This document shows positions 1-11,579 of a stretch of DNA of 64,000 nt, piece by piece. The notes under the pieces are model-generated. The model saw only the letters and a program-made list of their open reading frames with translations, searched no databases and was not told where the DNA came from. Position numbers and translations under genes: made by a program. The stretch comes from Sequoia sempervirens. Taxonomy: Eukaryota; Streptophyta; Pinopsida; Cupressales; Cupressaceae. The stretch's first letter is position 1; each line of letters opens with the position of its first letter. The stretch spans positions 29,498 to 93,497 of the forward strand of contig VDFB02187456.1 of assembly GCA_007258455.2 (NCBI GenBank), read 5' to 3'.

Positions 1-1285
1 ACAGGGAGAAGGGAAGAAATAGGGGAAATAAAGCAGGTCGGATGGGAGAGGATATTTGAATAGAAGGGATTCTACCTAAAGCAGGGTGAAGGGGTTACTA
101 ACATGATGGATTACAAGGAAATTGCATTAGAATACAATTAGAGACCCTAAATTGCTTGAGGACAAGCAAAGAGCCAATTTGGGGGGAACAATGAGCCTTA
201 GAAATGTTCTACTTTCCTTGCTTTGTTTTCATACTTTTCATTATATTTTTTAAGTTTCAAAGACATTTCCAAACCTTTTCATATATTCTAAGTATTTAAA
301 GCATTGAAGATAGTATATTATATTGATAAATGATTGTGTGAATTATTTAATGCCTATGGAATTTAATAGAGTTTTATGATTACTTATAGTTATTAATGAT
401 GAAAGATGTCTTTGGAATAAACTAATCCCTATAGCGAAGGATATATCAACCATAACAAAATCAATTTCAACCCGTAGTAGAAGGATGTCAGTCCACCACA
501 ACCAAAGGAGGTGATCGATTATAGTACGTGCATTTTTCCAAAGCTAATGCAAGCGATGGTTAGAAAGTGTGAACATGATCTATTCATTGATCACTCCATA
601 TGTTCACTTTTATTATTAACTAATCGTGGAGGAAATAAGAGACTTGTTCTAACAATGGTTAATGGTTTGCAATAAGTTTTTTCATGTTAGGGACGTCTTC
701 AGTTATAACCATATTCTTGTATGATGTAGAGTCCTTATTAAATTCATACACTCTTACTTCCACTAGCTTTTTATTTACTATAAAACTAATACCTAGTCCT
801 CTTCATATGTTTTTGGGAGAGTTGAAAATTGCTTGTAGTTTATTTTCAATTCTGAAATAATAGGACTTCCACAGATCCTGTATATATGTCTAGTCTTGTG
901 AGAGACCGAAAAAGCTATATTTTTTGTATAAAATAGATCTAAATATAAATATTACAAGTTGGATATTATGTTCTTAAGTCTTTGTATGTTCAATTTGTAA
1001 TAAAGAAAAAGCCAGTATTTTCCATGAATCTTTGAGTTAGAAATTGTACAAGGATTTTATGGAATTGCAGCAACTCAAGCAAGGGCCACTACAATATCTA
1101 TTATAGTTTAAATTATTTAGTTGGAGTAGAATAAATTTGAGAATTATATGTTTTGATTTACAGTCTATTGAGTTGTGGAATAAATGATTAGTTGTTATTG
1201 AATCAAGTTGCATAATACTGATTCATTAAGTTATTGTCTATGTAGGAATAGTTACTTGTAGCAATTATAACAGTTTCCCGTAACA
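1..1285 (+). mobile_element. 3' end of a Ty3/gypsy-like LTR element (tentative)
   Basis: A purine-rich stretch at about 151-188 (TTGAGGACAAGCAAA, then TTGGGGGGAA) resembles the region just before the 3' LTR in many plant Ty3/gypsy elements. A TG dinucleotide follows at 192, where an LTR would begin. An AATAAA signal lies near 1,000, and a possible CA end is at 1,284-1,285, just before an unrelated terminal motif at 1,291. No protease, reverse transcriptase or integrase frame is visible, because the element body would lie to the left of the window. Both LTR boundaries are guesses; the polypurine tract is the only firm part. Confidence 0.38.
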
Positions 1286-1290
1286 ATTAT

Positions 1291-1343
1291 GGGTAAGTGC
1301 GCAAAGATAAGGGCCAAAAAGGGGTCTTAAGTGGCCACTTTTT
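1291..1343 (+). repeat. Terminal-inverted-repeat-like motif
   Basis: This segment begins GGGTAAGTGC and ends AAGTGGCCACTT. It matches, in inverted orientation, the segment ending at 39,343, which reads GGGTGAGTGC then AAGTGGCCACCC on the minus strand. Two distant copies with the same outer and inner blocks suggest the end of a DNA transposon family. I found no partner end for this copy, so the element is either truncated or wrongly inferred. Confidence 0.4.
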
Positions 1344-2262
1344 TTTTTGAAATCAAGAAATATTGACCCTGGATGAGAAATTGAGGATAGTTACACTCAA
1401 AATTTTAAGATGAAACAAAAACAAGGATTGTAGAGCTCTGAATGTACTTTCTAAACTACTTTTTTTTTTTAAAAATGGCAGAGATTAAGGGGTTCAAATA
1501 AGTTACACACACAAATTGGTCCTGTTTTTTTCAAAAAAACATAACATAGCGTCTATTGTGGGTAATTCAAAAGGTTAACTTTTTTTAGTATTTTTAAAAT
1601 CGTTTCAGTGAGAAATTAGCTAATAGCATTATTGCGATCTCAAATTTTTTTGATAATGTTTTAATGAATATATATTTTCTTATGAATTTTCAAAGTGGAC
1701 ACATCATTAAAAAATAGAAATTTGATCGTGCTAACCCTATAATTTTTGAAAAATAATCAAAAAATCAAGAAAAAAATTTGAATATTTGTAGAATAGAGTC
1801 TCGCTTATAAAAATGTAGTTTATTTGAAATTTCAATGAACGGTTAAAAATGAAGTAAAAAATACCAAACAATGATTTTTGACAAAAAAATGGATACACCA
1901 ACTAAAGAAATTAAAGATGAAAGCCTTAAGATAGTCAAAATGTGAAAAAAATTACATTTCTAAATAGCTAAGAGAGAGCTTAACATTACCCAAGTGTTTA
2001 TTTTACTCGACCTTGAAACATGTGCAAACCTGATGGTTAACACGAATGAGATTTTGTGAAATTTTATAGAATATGCAAAAACACATTTTTGGGTGTTGGA
2101 AAGGTAGTACAAGCCTTTGGGTTGGAAATCTAAAGCAAATCCAAGCCAAAGGCTTAGGGATTCCCAAAGCAGCACAAAACACTCGTTTTATGTCACAGCT
2201 TTATAACGTGCTCACATTATGTCTCGCTTGAAACTATTTTTGTGTAAGTTTGTTAAATGTGT
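1344..2262. other. Anonymous AT-rich DNA, no gene seen
   Basis: No coding frame with recognisable motifs was found. Poly-A and poly-T runs are common. At 2,200-2,220 there is a motif TTATAACGTGCTCACATTAT that recurs in variant form near 10,636 and 39,160-39,275, beside the terminal motif on the right of the window. Confidence 0.5.
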
Positions 2263-2559
2263 GTTTTATGTATGTATGTATGTTTGTGTTCTTGAATGTA
2301 TATGTATGAATTTATGTATGTTTGTACGTATGAATGTATGTGTGTATGTGTGTTTATGTATGTATGTATGTATGTATGTGTGTGTGTATTTATGTATGTA
2401 CGTACGTACGTATGTATGTATGTATGTATGTATGTATGTATGTATGTATGTATGTATGTATGTATGTTTGTATGCTTGAATGTATGTATATGTATGTTTG
2501 TATGCATGGTTGTATGTATGTACATGTGTATGAATGTATGTATACTTGTATGTATTTAT
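2263..2559 (+). repeat. (ATGT)n microsatellite
   Basis: The stretch is built almost entirely of TATG/TGTA tetranucleotides with some GTGT, TTTG and ACGT variants. The cleanest run is at about 2,411-2,467. The long open frames that cross it on both strands are a by-product of the four-base period and are not genes. Confidence 0.95.
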
Positions 2560-2668
2560 TGTGGTATCCATTTCCTTAGAGCGAGTATTCACCATTAGTA
2601 GGGATCCCAAAGTGGCTTTAAAAAGTGTGTCAAATTTATACACCAAAATGGTCAACTTGAAGCTCTAG

Positions 2669-3871
2669 AGTATAGGGTTTAGGGTATTAGGCTAAGGCTT
2701 TGGGGTATAGGGATGAGGGCTGAGGGTGTAGGTTTTAGGGGTTGAGGTTTGAGGGATAGTGTTCAGGGTTGAGGGTATAGGGTTAAGTGTATAGGCTATA
2801 GGGATTAGGGTTTAGGATATTCAGTATAGGGTTAAGGGTTTACGGTTTAGGGTAAATTAGGGTACAAGGTTGAATGTATGGTTTAGGTTTTAAGTATGGG
2901 GTTGAGGGTTGAGGGATTATGATTGAGGGATAATGTTCAAGGCTAAGGGTATAAGGTTAAGTTTATAGGCTATATAAGGATTAGGGTTAAGAATATTGGG
3001 TATAGGGTTTAGGGTACGAGTAGAGGGTATAAGGCATAGGGTTAAGGGTTGAGACTGTAGGCTTTAGGGTTTAAGTATAGGGTTGAGGGTATATGGTTGA
3101 GGGACAATGTTCAAGGTTTAGGGTATAAGGTTGAGAGTATAGGGTATAGGGTATAGGGATGAGGGTTGAGGGTGTAGATTTTAGGGTTTAAGGTATAGGG
3201 TTGAGGGTTGAGGGACAGTGTTCAAGGATGAGGGTATAGGGTTGAGTGTATAGGGTATAGGGATTGAGGGTATAAGGCATAGGGTGAAGGGTTGAGATTT
3301 TATGGTTTAAGGTTTAAGTATAGTGTTTAGGGACAATGTTAAAGGTTTAGCGTATAAGGTCAAGGGTATAGGGTATATAGATGAGGGTTGAGGGTGTAGG
3401 TTTTAGTGTTTAAGGTATAGGCTTGAGGTTTTAGGGTTTAGGGTTTACAGTTGAGGGATAATGTTTATGGATGAGTCTATAAGATTATGTGTTTAAGGTA
3501 TATAGATTAGGGTAAATACGATATTGGTTATAGGGTTTAGGGTATGTGTTTTTGGTATAATGCATGAGGTTAAGGGTTTAAGTATAGGGTTGAGGGTTGA
3601 GGGAAAATGTTGAAGGTTTATGGTATAACGGTGATGGTATAGGGTATAGGGATGAGGGTTGAGGGTGTAGGGTTTAGGGTTGATGGTTGAGGGATTAGGG
3701 CTTAAGTATAGGGCTGAGGGTACAGGGTATAGGGTTGAGGGTTGAGGGTTTATGTTTGAGGGATAATGTTTAACCCATTGAGTGTATAAGATTAAGTGTG
3801 TATGGTATAGGGATTATGGTTTAGGATATTGGGTTTAGGGTTTAGAGTATGGGTTGAGGGAATAATGCATA
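2669..3871 (+). repeat. Degenerate plant telomere-like array, left block
   Basis: G-runs recur about every seven bases in words such as TAGGGTT, GAGGGTA, TAGGGAT and GAGGGTT, all variants of the plant telomere heptamer TTTAGGG. The plus strand carries very little C. The block stops where the hAT transposon inserted and resumes at 7,868 in the same orientation. Ordinary sequence lies on both sides, so this is an interstitial array and not a chromosome end. Longer phrases also recur, for example ATAAGATTAAGTGTG at 3,786 and later at 8,192 and 8,958. Confidence 0.9.
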
Positions 3872-3879
3872 GGTTTAAG
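3872..3879 (+). repeat. hAT target-site duplication, left copy
   Basis: The octamer GGTTTAAG directly precedes the left inverted repeat. The same octamer follows the right inverted repeat at 7,868-7,875. An 8-bp duplication is the hAT superfamily length, and the octamer is itself a word of the telomere-like array. Confidence 0.88.
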
Positions 3880-3897
3880 CATAGTTGGAAGACTCGC
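3880..3897 (+). repeat. hAT left terminal inverted repeat
   Basis: Eighteen bases beginning CATAGTTGG form the inverted partner of 7,850-7,867, with two mismatches (positions 10 and 12). The ends sit exactly inside the 8-bp target duplications. Confidence 0.87.
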
Positions 3898-4233
3898 CCC
3901 AAAAAAAAAATTGCCAAACCAAAATTGGATATTTTTTAAAACTCAGAAAAAAAATTAGTAAAACCTTGGAAAAAACTAGAGAACTTAAAAAATTGCTTAA
4001 ATTTCATTAGAAACAAGTTTTTTTTGCAAAATTCAATGACAAGATGAATCCAATGAATCCATAAATGAGTACAAAAATGTTTTCTATTAATTTTTATTGA
4101 CTTTAATGTAAATTTATTACAAAATCGCATTCCCATGTAGAATCCCGATGGTTAAAAGCCTAAAAGTCTGATACATGAAAATAGTAAAACTAGAACTAGA
4201 AGCAAATACTAAATAGTAACTAAATACAACATG

Positions 4234-7067
4234 CTAGGATTTCCTCTTCCCTAGTCTAGTAGCAGCTAGGGAAGAAGGGTTGGGTCCTCTAGTCCTGCCG
4301 CATGTGCGTGGTGGTGGTGGTAGTGCTACTGTTGTTGGCTCCTCGGCTAGCATGGAACGTTGTGCATGTGGCTCTAGTTGAATCTCATCCATATCCTCAG
4401 AAATTTCCTCCAACCCTACATGTCCTAATGCACCCACATCCTCCATTTCCTGTCTCTCGAATTCAAGGATCTCGTCTGTGCTAAACAATGGAGGCTACTC
4501 ATCTTTCCCTATCTAATCACTGTAAGGATCTATCTCATCTAAATCAATAGGATCCAGTGATTTTTCTTCTACTCTCTTTGTGTGCAACTGAAGGTTGTAT
4601 TACACAAAGACAAGGTCATTGAGGCATTTTTGTGCTAACTTGTTCCTCTTCTTCATGTGAATGGACTTGAACAAGCTCCAATTGCGCTCACAACTAGATG
4701 CACTACAAGGCTGACATAGTATGCAGTGGGAAATTTTTTGTAGATGTTGGGTTTTTCCACCTCAATTTTTCCACCAAACCTTTGCAAAAAAAAATATTGA
4801 AGAGATAGAAAATAAATTCAAAGACTCAAAATTCAAAACACATTTTATCAAATTATAAGATGCATGTGAAATAAACTTAAAAGTTAAAGACTCAAAATTT
4901 TATACCTAGTGGAAAAGTGGTTCTTTCTATAATAGCTAGCTCCAAAGAAAAAAGATTACTAGTTGCTTCCCTATAAATACCCAACTCGCTGACGATGAGC
5001 TCTCTCATTGCAACCTCAAATTCCATCCTCTGAATGCATGTTGTGAGCCCCTCCATAATCTCTCCATTAGGATCGTAGAAGCTCTTTGAGAATATATAAG
5101 AATGGTTGAGGAAGTACCCTACTACATGGATGGGTTGGTGGAGTTGATTGTTCCACCTCCTATCAACAATCTCCCATATGGGATCAAATTTGAGGTTGTC
5201 CCCCATGTAATAACTTTTTATAGCCTCCTTGGCCCTATCCATGGCCTCATAAATGTATCCCATTGGGTTTTGAACCCCATCTACCATGCGGAGGACTCTA
5301 ACCAAGGGCTCTAAAACCTAGATTAAAAATACAAAAATATCAAAGTTAGAAATTTATAATGAAAGGCTTAAAGTTAAATTAAAATATACATATATATTTA
5401 TATTCAACTTGAGTTTAAAATTAAAATCAAAGTTTTGAAGTTACCTTCACGATCTTTGTAGCTTTTTGTGCAAACAAGGGGTTGAAGACTATTGTAGCAA
5501 CTCTCTCTCCTTTAGGATTCTTTGAATATGAGGATTCATTCCATGCTTGACTCACAAACATTTGTTTTAAAGAGCCCAAAGAATCCAAAATGCTTTGCAC
5601 CATTAGGAAAACCGTTGCAAACCTTGTGGCACCTGATCTCACCAACTCCTTCCCTCGTGTATGCTCTCTCATCAAATTAAGAACCCAAGAGTGATTGTAG
5701 ATATATTTTTTGATGCTCCTTGCATCATCTACAATCGGTGCCACCCAAAAAAAAATTCCTATGTCCTCCAAAAGAAGTTCAAGGCAATGGGGTGCACAAG
5801 GTGACCAAAAGAGTGATGGATGTCTAATCTCAAGCATTCTTCCAATTGCCACATATGTTGCTGCATTATCTATGATGACTTGCACCACATTATAAATCCC
5901 CACCTCCATCACAACTTCTTCCAATAATGTACACATTGTATCTGCAGCTTTTATCCTGTTGGAAGCATCCACCGACTTCCAAAACACTTCACCTTTGGAA
6001 GCAACCAAAAAATTAAGGATGGTGTGGTTTCTCCCATCCATCCACCCATTGGAAATAATGGAGCAGCCATATTTCTTCCATTTATTTTTTTGTTCTTCCA
6101 CCACATGCATTGCCCTTTTGGTTGCATTTGTGAGAAACCTGCAAGTACAAAGTAAAATAATTAAATAAGTACAAAATTGTAAGTTTTAAACAAAAATTAG
6201 CTTGAATTCAACATAAATAATAAATTAATTTGATTTAAAGAACATAAAATTAGCATAAAATTTAAGTTGACTTACCTCTCACTCAAATCTTTGTGAGAAG
6301 GTGGCTTGTAGCCTTTTTCCCGCAATTGTCAATGCAGTGACCATATTGTGCCAATAGGGACTACTCACCGCATTTAATGGTATGTTATTAAAATACAAAA
6401 ATTCAGCACATTCCATGTTGGAATGTTGATGCACCTATTTGTTCCACCCTATAGCCTCCAATAATATTTGTGCTACTGGTGTGTTTCTTGGCACAAAAAA
6501 AATTTGTGGGTTGCGTGAAGATGAAGGTGGTGGTGGTACTGGCACTCTACTCAAACTAGAGGAAATAGGGGGCCTAGAGGACAGTGTGGTTGTGGTTGTG
6601 CCATGAGTGTGAATCCGTGGACCACAAAGAGAGCCCATAATGCCAATATCTCCCTCCTCATCTGACTCTATCTCCATGTGCTTGGCCTCGTGCTCCTGAA
6701 TCTTCCCATGGGCATGTGCATTTCCACTAGCTATGGATGTTGCTATGACTCTTTTTTTCCTCTCCCTTTGCATTTTTCTTTCCTCGGAAACTGAAAGTAG
6801 GGAAAGCATCTCTCTTCTAATCTCTTCTTTGGGTTGCTCACAAGGCTTGGCATCATGCTGAGGAATTCTTGCAAGATGTTATTTGAGGTGATTTATGCCT
6901 CCATGATATGTATTATTTCACTCACTACAAATAACTATTCGAGGTGCATGCCCTCTCACAGCATACTTCCATGTAGGGTCTCTAGCCCCTGGAGGACAAG
7001 TGCCTAGAACCCATGATGATGGTGTGGGCGGGGCAGAACCTGATGTTCAACCAGAGCTAGAATCCAT
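4234..7067 (-). pseudogene. hAT-family transposase pseudogene (BED finger, DUF659, hAT dimerisation domain)
   Basis: The start codon is at 7,067. A BED-type zinc finger follows (about 6,980-6,850), with a stop where the second Cys should be and another in HLK*HLA. The catalytic/DUF659 part lies at about 6,138-5,445: NGWMDGRNHTI, VIIDNAATYVA and the C-x2-H motif SPCAPHC. Introns are 6,139-6,275 (137 bp) and 5,318-5,444 (127 bp), both GT-AG, and a third runs from about 4,910 to 4,780. The exon at 5,317-4,915 continues the family. The C-terminal dimerisation domain is at about 4,760-4,560 and carries ASSCERNWSLFKS. A frameshift near 6,320 and about six further stops (GWNK*VHQ, WWKN*GG, YSD*IGK, KDE*PPL among them) disable it. 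The family call is secure from motif order; nothing indicates a domesticated function. Confidence 0.88.
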
Positions 7068-7676
7068 TATTGTGTGTATTCAATGATCAATGATCAATCT
7101 ACACATACAAAAAATATGTATAACATATTAGTTTTTTAATACAAAAAAAATTAAAAAACAACCTAAATCATTAAAATATCTCTCTAAATTTGATTTAAAT
7201 TGACTACAAATGTGTTTAAATGAATTATAAATTAAAATTATTAACTAATCCAATCATTTTACACAAAAAATGAACCTAGGTCTGAAAATTTCAAAAAACA
7301 GTGAAAAAAATGAAAAAAAAATAGAAAAAATCAACAAAAGATTGTGATGAATCTTGTTTTTTGGATTCTAAATGCAAAAAAATTGTTTCTTTTTGCTCTA
7401 TCATGTCTTCTTTTCAATTTGGAATAAGTATTGCAATAAGAATGAAATAAAATAATTAATCAAAAACAAAAAAACAAAAACAAAAACCCTACCTGTGAAT
7501 CAAATTTCCCTTGAAAATCCACACAAAATGGCATTTGAATCTGCTCTCCTTGATGGAAAATTGTTGGAAATGATGTCTCCTTGCTTGGGGGGGTTTTTAG
7601 CTCTCCACACAAAGTTTCAAATGTTTTTGAAAAGAAATAAAACATAAAAAAGATGTTTTAGCCTTTTATGACTGTG

Positions 7677-7849
7677 CAACCGAGTTTTTTACATGGACTC
7701 ACGAGTTTTTGGTGAGTACTCACTGAAAAAAATTGTTACTTTTTTGAAAAACTCAAAAAAACTCGGCTCCTAAAGGCTAGTGAGTTAAACTCAAAAAAAC
7801 TCATTTTTTTTAAAAACTAGTGAGTTTTTAAAATCTCAGCGAGTTTTTT
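7677..7849. repeat. hAT subterminal ACTCG/CGAGT repeats
   Basis: Short words CGAGTTTTT, GTGAGT, ACTCA and AAAACTC are packed in both orientations just inside the right end of the hAT element, and a few also occur inside the left end. Such subterminal repeats are the usual binding sites of hAT transposases, so this role is inferred by family analogy. Confidence 0.5.
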
Positions 7850-7867
7850 GCGAGTATGCCAACTATG
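7850..7867 (-). repeat. hAT right terminal inverted repeat
   Basis: Read on the minus strand this is CATAGTTGGCATACTCGC, pairing with 3,880-3,897. The second GGTTTAAG target duplication follows immediately at 7,868-7,875. Confidence 0.87.
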
Positions 7868-10347
7868 GGTTTAAGGGTTGAGAGTGTATGGTTTAGGTTT
7901 TAAGTATAGCTCGTTGAGGGTAAATGTTTAAATTTGATGGTATAGGGTATAGGGATGAGGGTTGAGATTTTAGGGTTTAGGATTTAAGTTATAGGGTTGA
8001 GGGACAATATTTTTGGTTTAGGGTATAAGGGTGAGGGTATAGGGAATAGGGATGAGGGTTGAGGTGTAGGGTTTATGGTTTAAGGTATAGGGTTGAGGGT
8101 TGAGGTATTAGAGCTTAATTAATAGGTTAATGGTATAGGATAGAAGGTTGAGGGTTTACAGTTGAAGGATAGTGTTCATCTCATTGATTGTATAAGATTA
8201 AGTGTGTAAGGTATAGAGATTAGGGTTTAGGATATTTGGTTTAGGGATTACAATATAGATTGAGGGATAAGGCATAGGGTGAAGGGTTGAGAGTGTATGG
8301 TTTAGGGTTTAAGTATAGGGTTGAGGTAAAATATTCAAGGTTTAGGGTATAAGGGTGAGGTTATAGGGTATAGGGATGAGGGTTGAGGTTGTAGGGTTCT
8401 AGGTTTAAGGTATAGGATTGAGGGTTTATAGTTGAGGGATAATGTTCAAGGTTGAGTGTCTAAGGTATAGGGTTTAGGTTTTAAGGTTGATTATATAAGG
8501 CATAGGGTTGAGGTTTGAGTGATTAGGGATTAAGTATATGGTTAAGGGTATAGGGTTGAGGGTTGAGGGTTGAGGGATAATGTTCAGGGTTGAGTGTCCA
8601 AGATTTAAGTGTATAGGTTATAGGTCCATTAGGGTTTAAGATGTTGGGTTGATGTACTAGGGCTGAAGAGTTGAGGGTTGAGGTTGTAGGGTTTATGTTT
8701 TAAGGTATAGGGTTGGGGTATTAGGGTCTAGGGTTCAAGGTTTAGGGTTCAGGGTTCAGGGTTCAGGGTTAAGGGATTAGGGTTGAGGGTTGAGGATTTA
8801 GGGTGTAGGGTATAGGGATGAAGGTTGATTTTTTAGGGTTTAGGGTTTAAGGTTAGGGTTGAGGGTTGAGGGATTAGGGCTTAAGTAGTAGGTTGAGGGT
8901 ATAGGGTATAGGGTATAGGGTTTATAGCTGAGGGATAATGTTCAACTCGTTGAGTGTATAAGATTAAGTGTGTAAGGTATAGGGATTAGGATTTAGGATA
9001 TTGGGTTTATGGTTTATGGTATGGATTGAGGGTATAAGGCATAGGGTGAAGGGTTGAGAGTGTATAATTTAGGGTTTATGGTAGAATGGTTAGGTTATAG
9101 GGTATAGGGGATGAGAGTTGAGGTTGTAGGGTTCAAGGTTTAAGGTATAGGGTTGACGGTTTATAGTTGAGGGATAATGTTCAAGGTTGAGTGTCTAAGG
9201 TATAGGGTTCAGGGTTTAAGGTTGAGGGTATAATTCATATGGTTTAGGGATTAGGGCTTAAGTATATGGTTGAGGTTATAGGGTAGAGGGTAGAGGGTAG
9301 AGGGTAGAGGGATAATTTTCAAGGTTGAGTTTCCAAGGTTAAGTGTATAGGGTATAGGTCTATTAGGGTTTAAGATATTGTGTTGATAGATTAGGGCTTA
9401 AGTATAGGGTTGAGGGTTGAGCTTGTAGGGTGTATGGTTTAGATTTTAAGGCATAGGGTTGAGGGATTAGGTTTGAGGGTTTAATGTAGAGGGTAGAGGT
9501 TTAGGGTTTATGGTTTAGGGTTGAGGGTTTAGGGTATAGGTTTAAGGGTTGAGGGTTTAGGGTATAGGTTTAAGGGTTGAGGGATTAGGGTTTAAGGGTT
9601 GAGGGTTTAACGGTTGAGAAGGTATAGGATTGAGGGATTAGGGTTGAGGGTTTAATGTATATGGTTGAGGGTTGAGGGTTAAGGGTTTAATGGTTTAAGG
9701 GTTGAGGTTTTAGGGTTGAGGGTTTAAGGGTTGAGGTTTGAGGTTTGAGGTTCTAGGGATAGGGATTAGGGTTGAGGGTTGAGGGATTAGGGTTTAAGGA
9801 TTGAGAGTTGAGTGATTAGGATTTAAGGTATAGGGTTGAGGGTTTAATGTATAGGGTAGAGAGTTGAGGTTTGAATGTTGAGGGTTTAAGGGTTAAGGGT
9901 GGAGGGATTAGGGTTTAAGGTTTGAGGGTTGAGGGATCAGGGTTTAAGGTATAGGGTTGAGGGATTAGGGTTGAGGTTTTAATGTATAGTGTAGAGGGTT
10001 GAGGGTTGATCGTTAAGGGTTTAGGGTTGAGGTTTTAGGTTTTAGGGTGAAGGGTTTAGGATATTAGGTTTATGGTTTATAGTATGGATTGATGGTATAA
10101 GGCATAGGGTGAAGGTTTGAGAGTGTATGGTTTAGGGTTTAAGTATAGGGTTGAGAGACAATATTTAGGGTTTAGGGTATAAGGGTGAGGTTATAGGGTA
10201 TAGGGATGAGGGTTGAGGTTGTAGGGTTTAGGATTTAAGGTATAGGGTTGAGGGTTGAGGGTATAGGGTGTAGGATTGAGGGTATAATGGTATAAGGCAT
10301 AGGGTGAAGGGTTGAGAGTGTATGGTTAAGTGTATAGGGTATAGGGA
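7868..10347 (+). repeat. Degenerate plant telomere-like array, right block
   Basis: This continues the left block in the same orientation and phase style: heptamers related to TTTAGGG, mainly GAGGGTT, TAGGGTA, TAGGGTT and AAGGGTT. The cleanest tandem stretch is about 8,700-8,800 (repeated AGGGTTC and GGGTTTA words). Together the two blocks amount to roughly 3.7 kb once the hAT element is removed. No open frame of interest lies in it. Confidence 0.9.
8165..9440 (+). repeat. About 730-767-bp duplication inside the telomere-like array
   Basis: Long phrases occur twice in the same order. ATAAGATTAAGTGTG is at 8,192 and 8,958. GTATAAGGCATAGGGTGAAG-like words are near 8,262 and 9,030. GTTGAGGTTGTAGGGTTC is at 8,383 and 9,118. 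CATTAGGGTTTAAGAT-like words are near 8,628 and 9,360. The spacing falls from about 767 to about 731, consistent with small deletions after a tandem duplication of a several-hundred-base block. Confidence 0.65.
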
Positions 10348-11579
10348 TGTTCCATTGAATAGAAAAACACACACAAAGGGTCATGTCATGTAAAATGACA
10401 CATATGACATATAATAATGGAATTGTGGTGAAATTTCATATCACGCACAAAACAACACGTACATAGCGCTTACAAGGTTTCATCATTTCTTGAAGAAAGG
10501 TCTCATAGATATACCTCAACCTAACCCCCTACACAAACATGATAATGTTCAAGAAACCTTAACAAATTCATCAAATCCAAAATGCAAGAGCGCTTTGGAA
10601 AAGTTAAGAATTTACACTGTTTCGTGCAATCCAAAGTGTGCTCACGTTATAATATGAGCATGTTTTGTAAACTTCTAAAATGGTCAAAAGAGCATGACAT
10701 CGTGATCCAGGCCCACATGCTCTATTATTCTCCTTCTTTTGTGCATTATCCAACAAAAAAAAAAATTTATGTTGTTGGGGAAAAAACATGCAATTTTTAA
10801 GCATTCCACCACCTTTGTACCACATTTTTATTGTTTTCCAACTTAGGAAGGAGGAAATAACAATTTTTTCACATAAAATTTTATTATATGAACTCAAATT
10901 TTCATGCTTGTAGTGTTGCAATGTTAATTATGATTTTATTGTTATAATTTCATATTATAGATTGGTTAATTCTATAGCTTTTTATTAATTCTATTAGATT
11001 TATAAAATTGAATGTTGAAAACAAAGCATCTTCATGAAAAGCTCAAATCCTTGAGGAGTTTGATGCAAGAAGAAAAATAAACTACACATAATTGGGTAGT
11101 TTCTCAAATAAAATCTTGGATTTTAAGGTATGTCAAGTCTTTATACATGGGCTTTATATTTTCCTTCATTCTCTTATGTTTATTTATCACTTCTTATCAT
11201 ACATACTTAATGTAATGCTTTTATTTTGTTATCATGTTGATTTTGGGATTATATTTTGCTAAGTATTCAAAATTATGAGTGATCAACATACATACCCTTA
11301 ATCAAATGCATTATATTTTGCTAAGGGATTAGATTAGGTATTTTTAATATAATATAATGCATCATATTAATCATCCTTATCTTTATAGTACTCAACATAC
11401 CCTTCCTTAGAAGATAAATTTTCATCCTTTCTTATTGAGAGGGAATTTTCATATTCAAATGAAACAAAATTTAAGAAAATAAACTCAATGTATATTATAT
11501 TTTAACTCTAATTAACTCATTGATAAAATGTATTGTTGGTTAGTGTTCCAAAATCACCACATCAAATTGCTTCTCTCTT
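10348..11579. other. Anonymous AT-rich DNA, no gene seen
   Basis: No recognisable coding frame was found. At 10,636-10,662 there is a copy of the motif GTGCTCACGTTATAA followed by TATGAGCATG, related to the palindromic words at 2,200 and 39,160-39,275. The rest is AT-rich sequence without visible repeats. Confidence 0.45.

Larger units (their letters stand above)
3880..7867 (-). mobile_element. hAT DNA transposon, structurally complete but with a broken transposase
   Basis: Both ends are defined. The left end reads CATAGTTGGAAGACTCGC, and the right end, read on the minus strand, is CATAGTTGGCATACTCGC, so 16 of 18 bases match. Identical 8-bp duplications (GGTTTAAG) flank the ends. The element is 3,988 bp and interrupts a continuous telomere-like array. 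It carries a minus-strand hAT transposase gene with at least three introns. Subterminal ACTCG/ACTCA words cluster at about 7,680-7,850, as expected of transposase-binding repeats. Because the transposase is disabled, any movement now would need enzyme from elsewhere. Confidence 0.88.

Noticed and set aside
2219..2655. Several open frames of 81-129 codons on both strands
   Set aside because: They translate the ATGT microsatellite into Tyr/Val/Cys/Met or His/Thr/Ile repeats. The open frames come from the four-base period.
2669..10347. A true chromosome end
   Set aside because: The repeats are degenerate and ordinary sequence with transposons and genes lies on both sides, so the array is interstitial.
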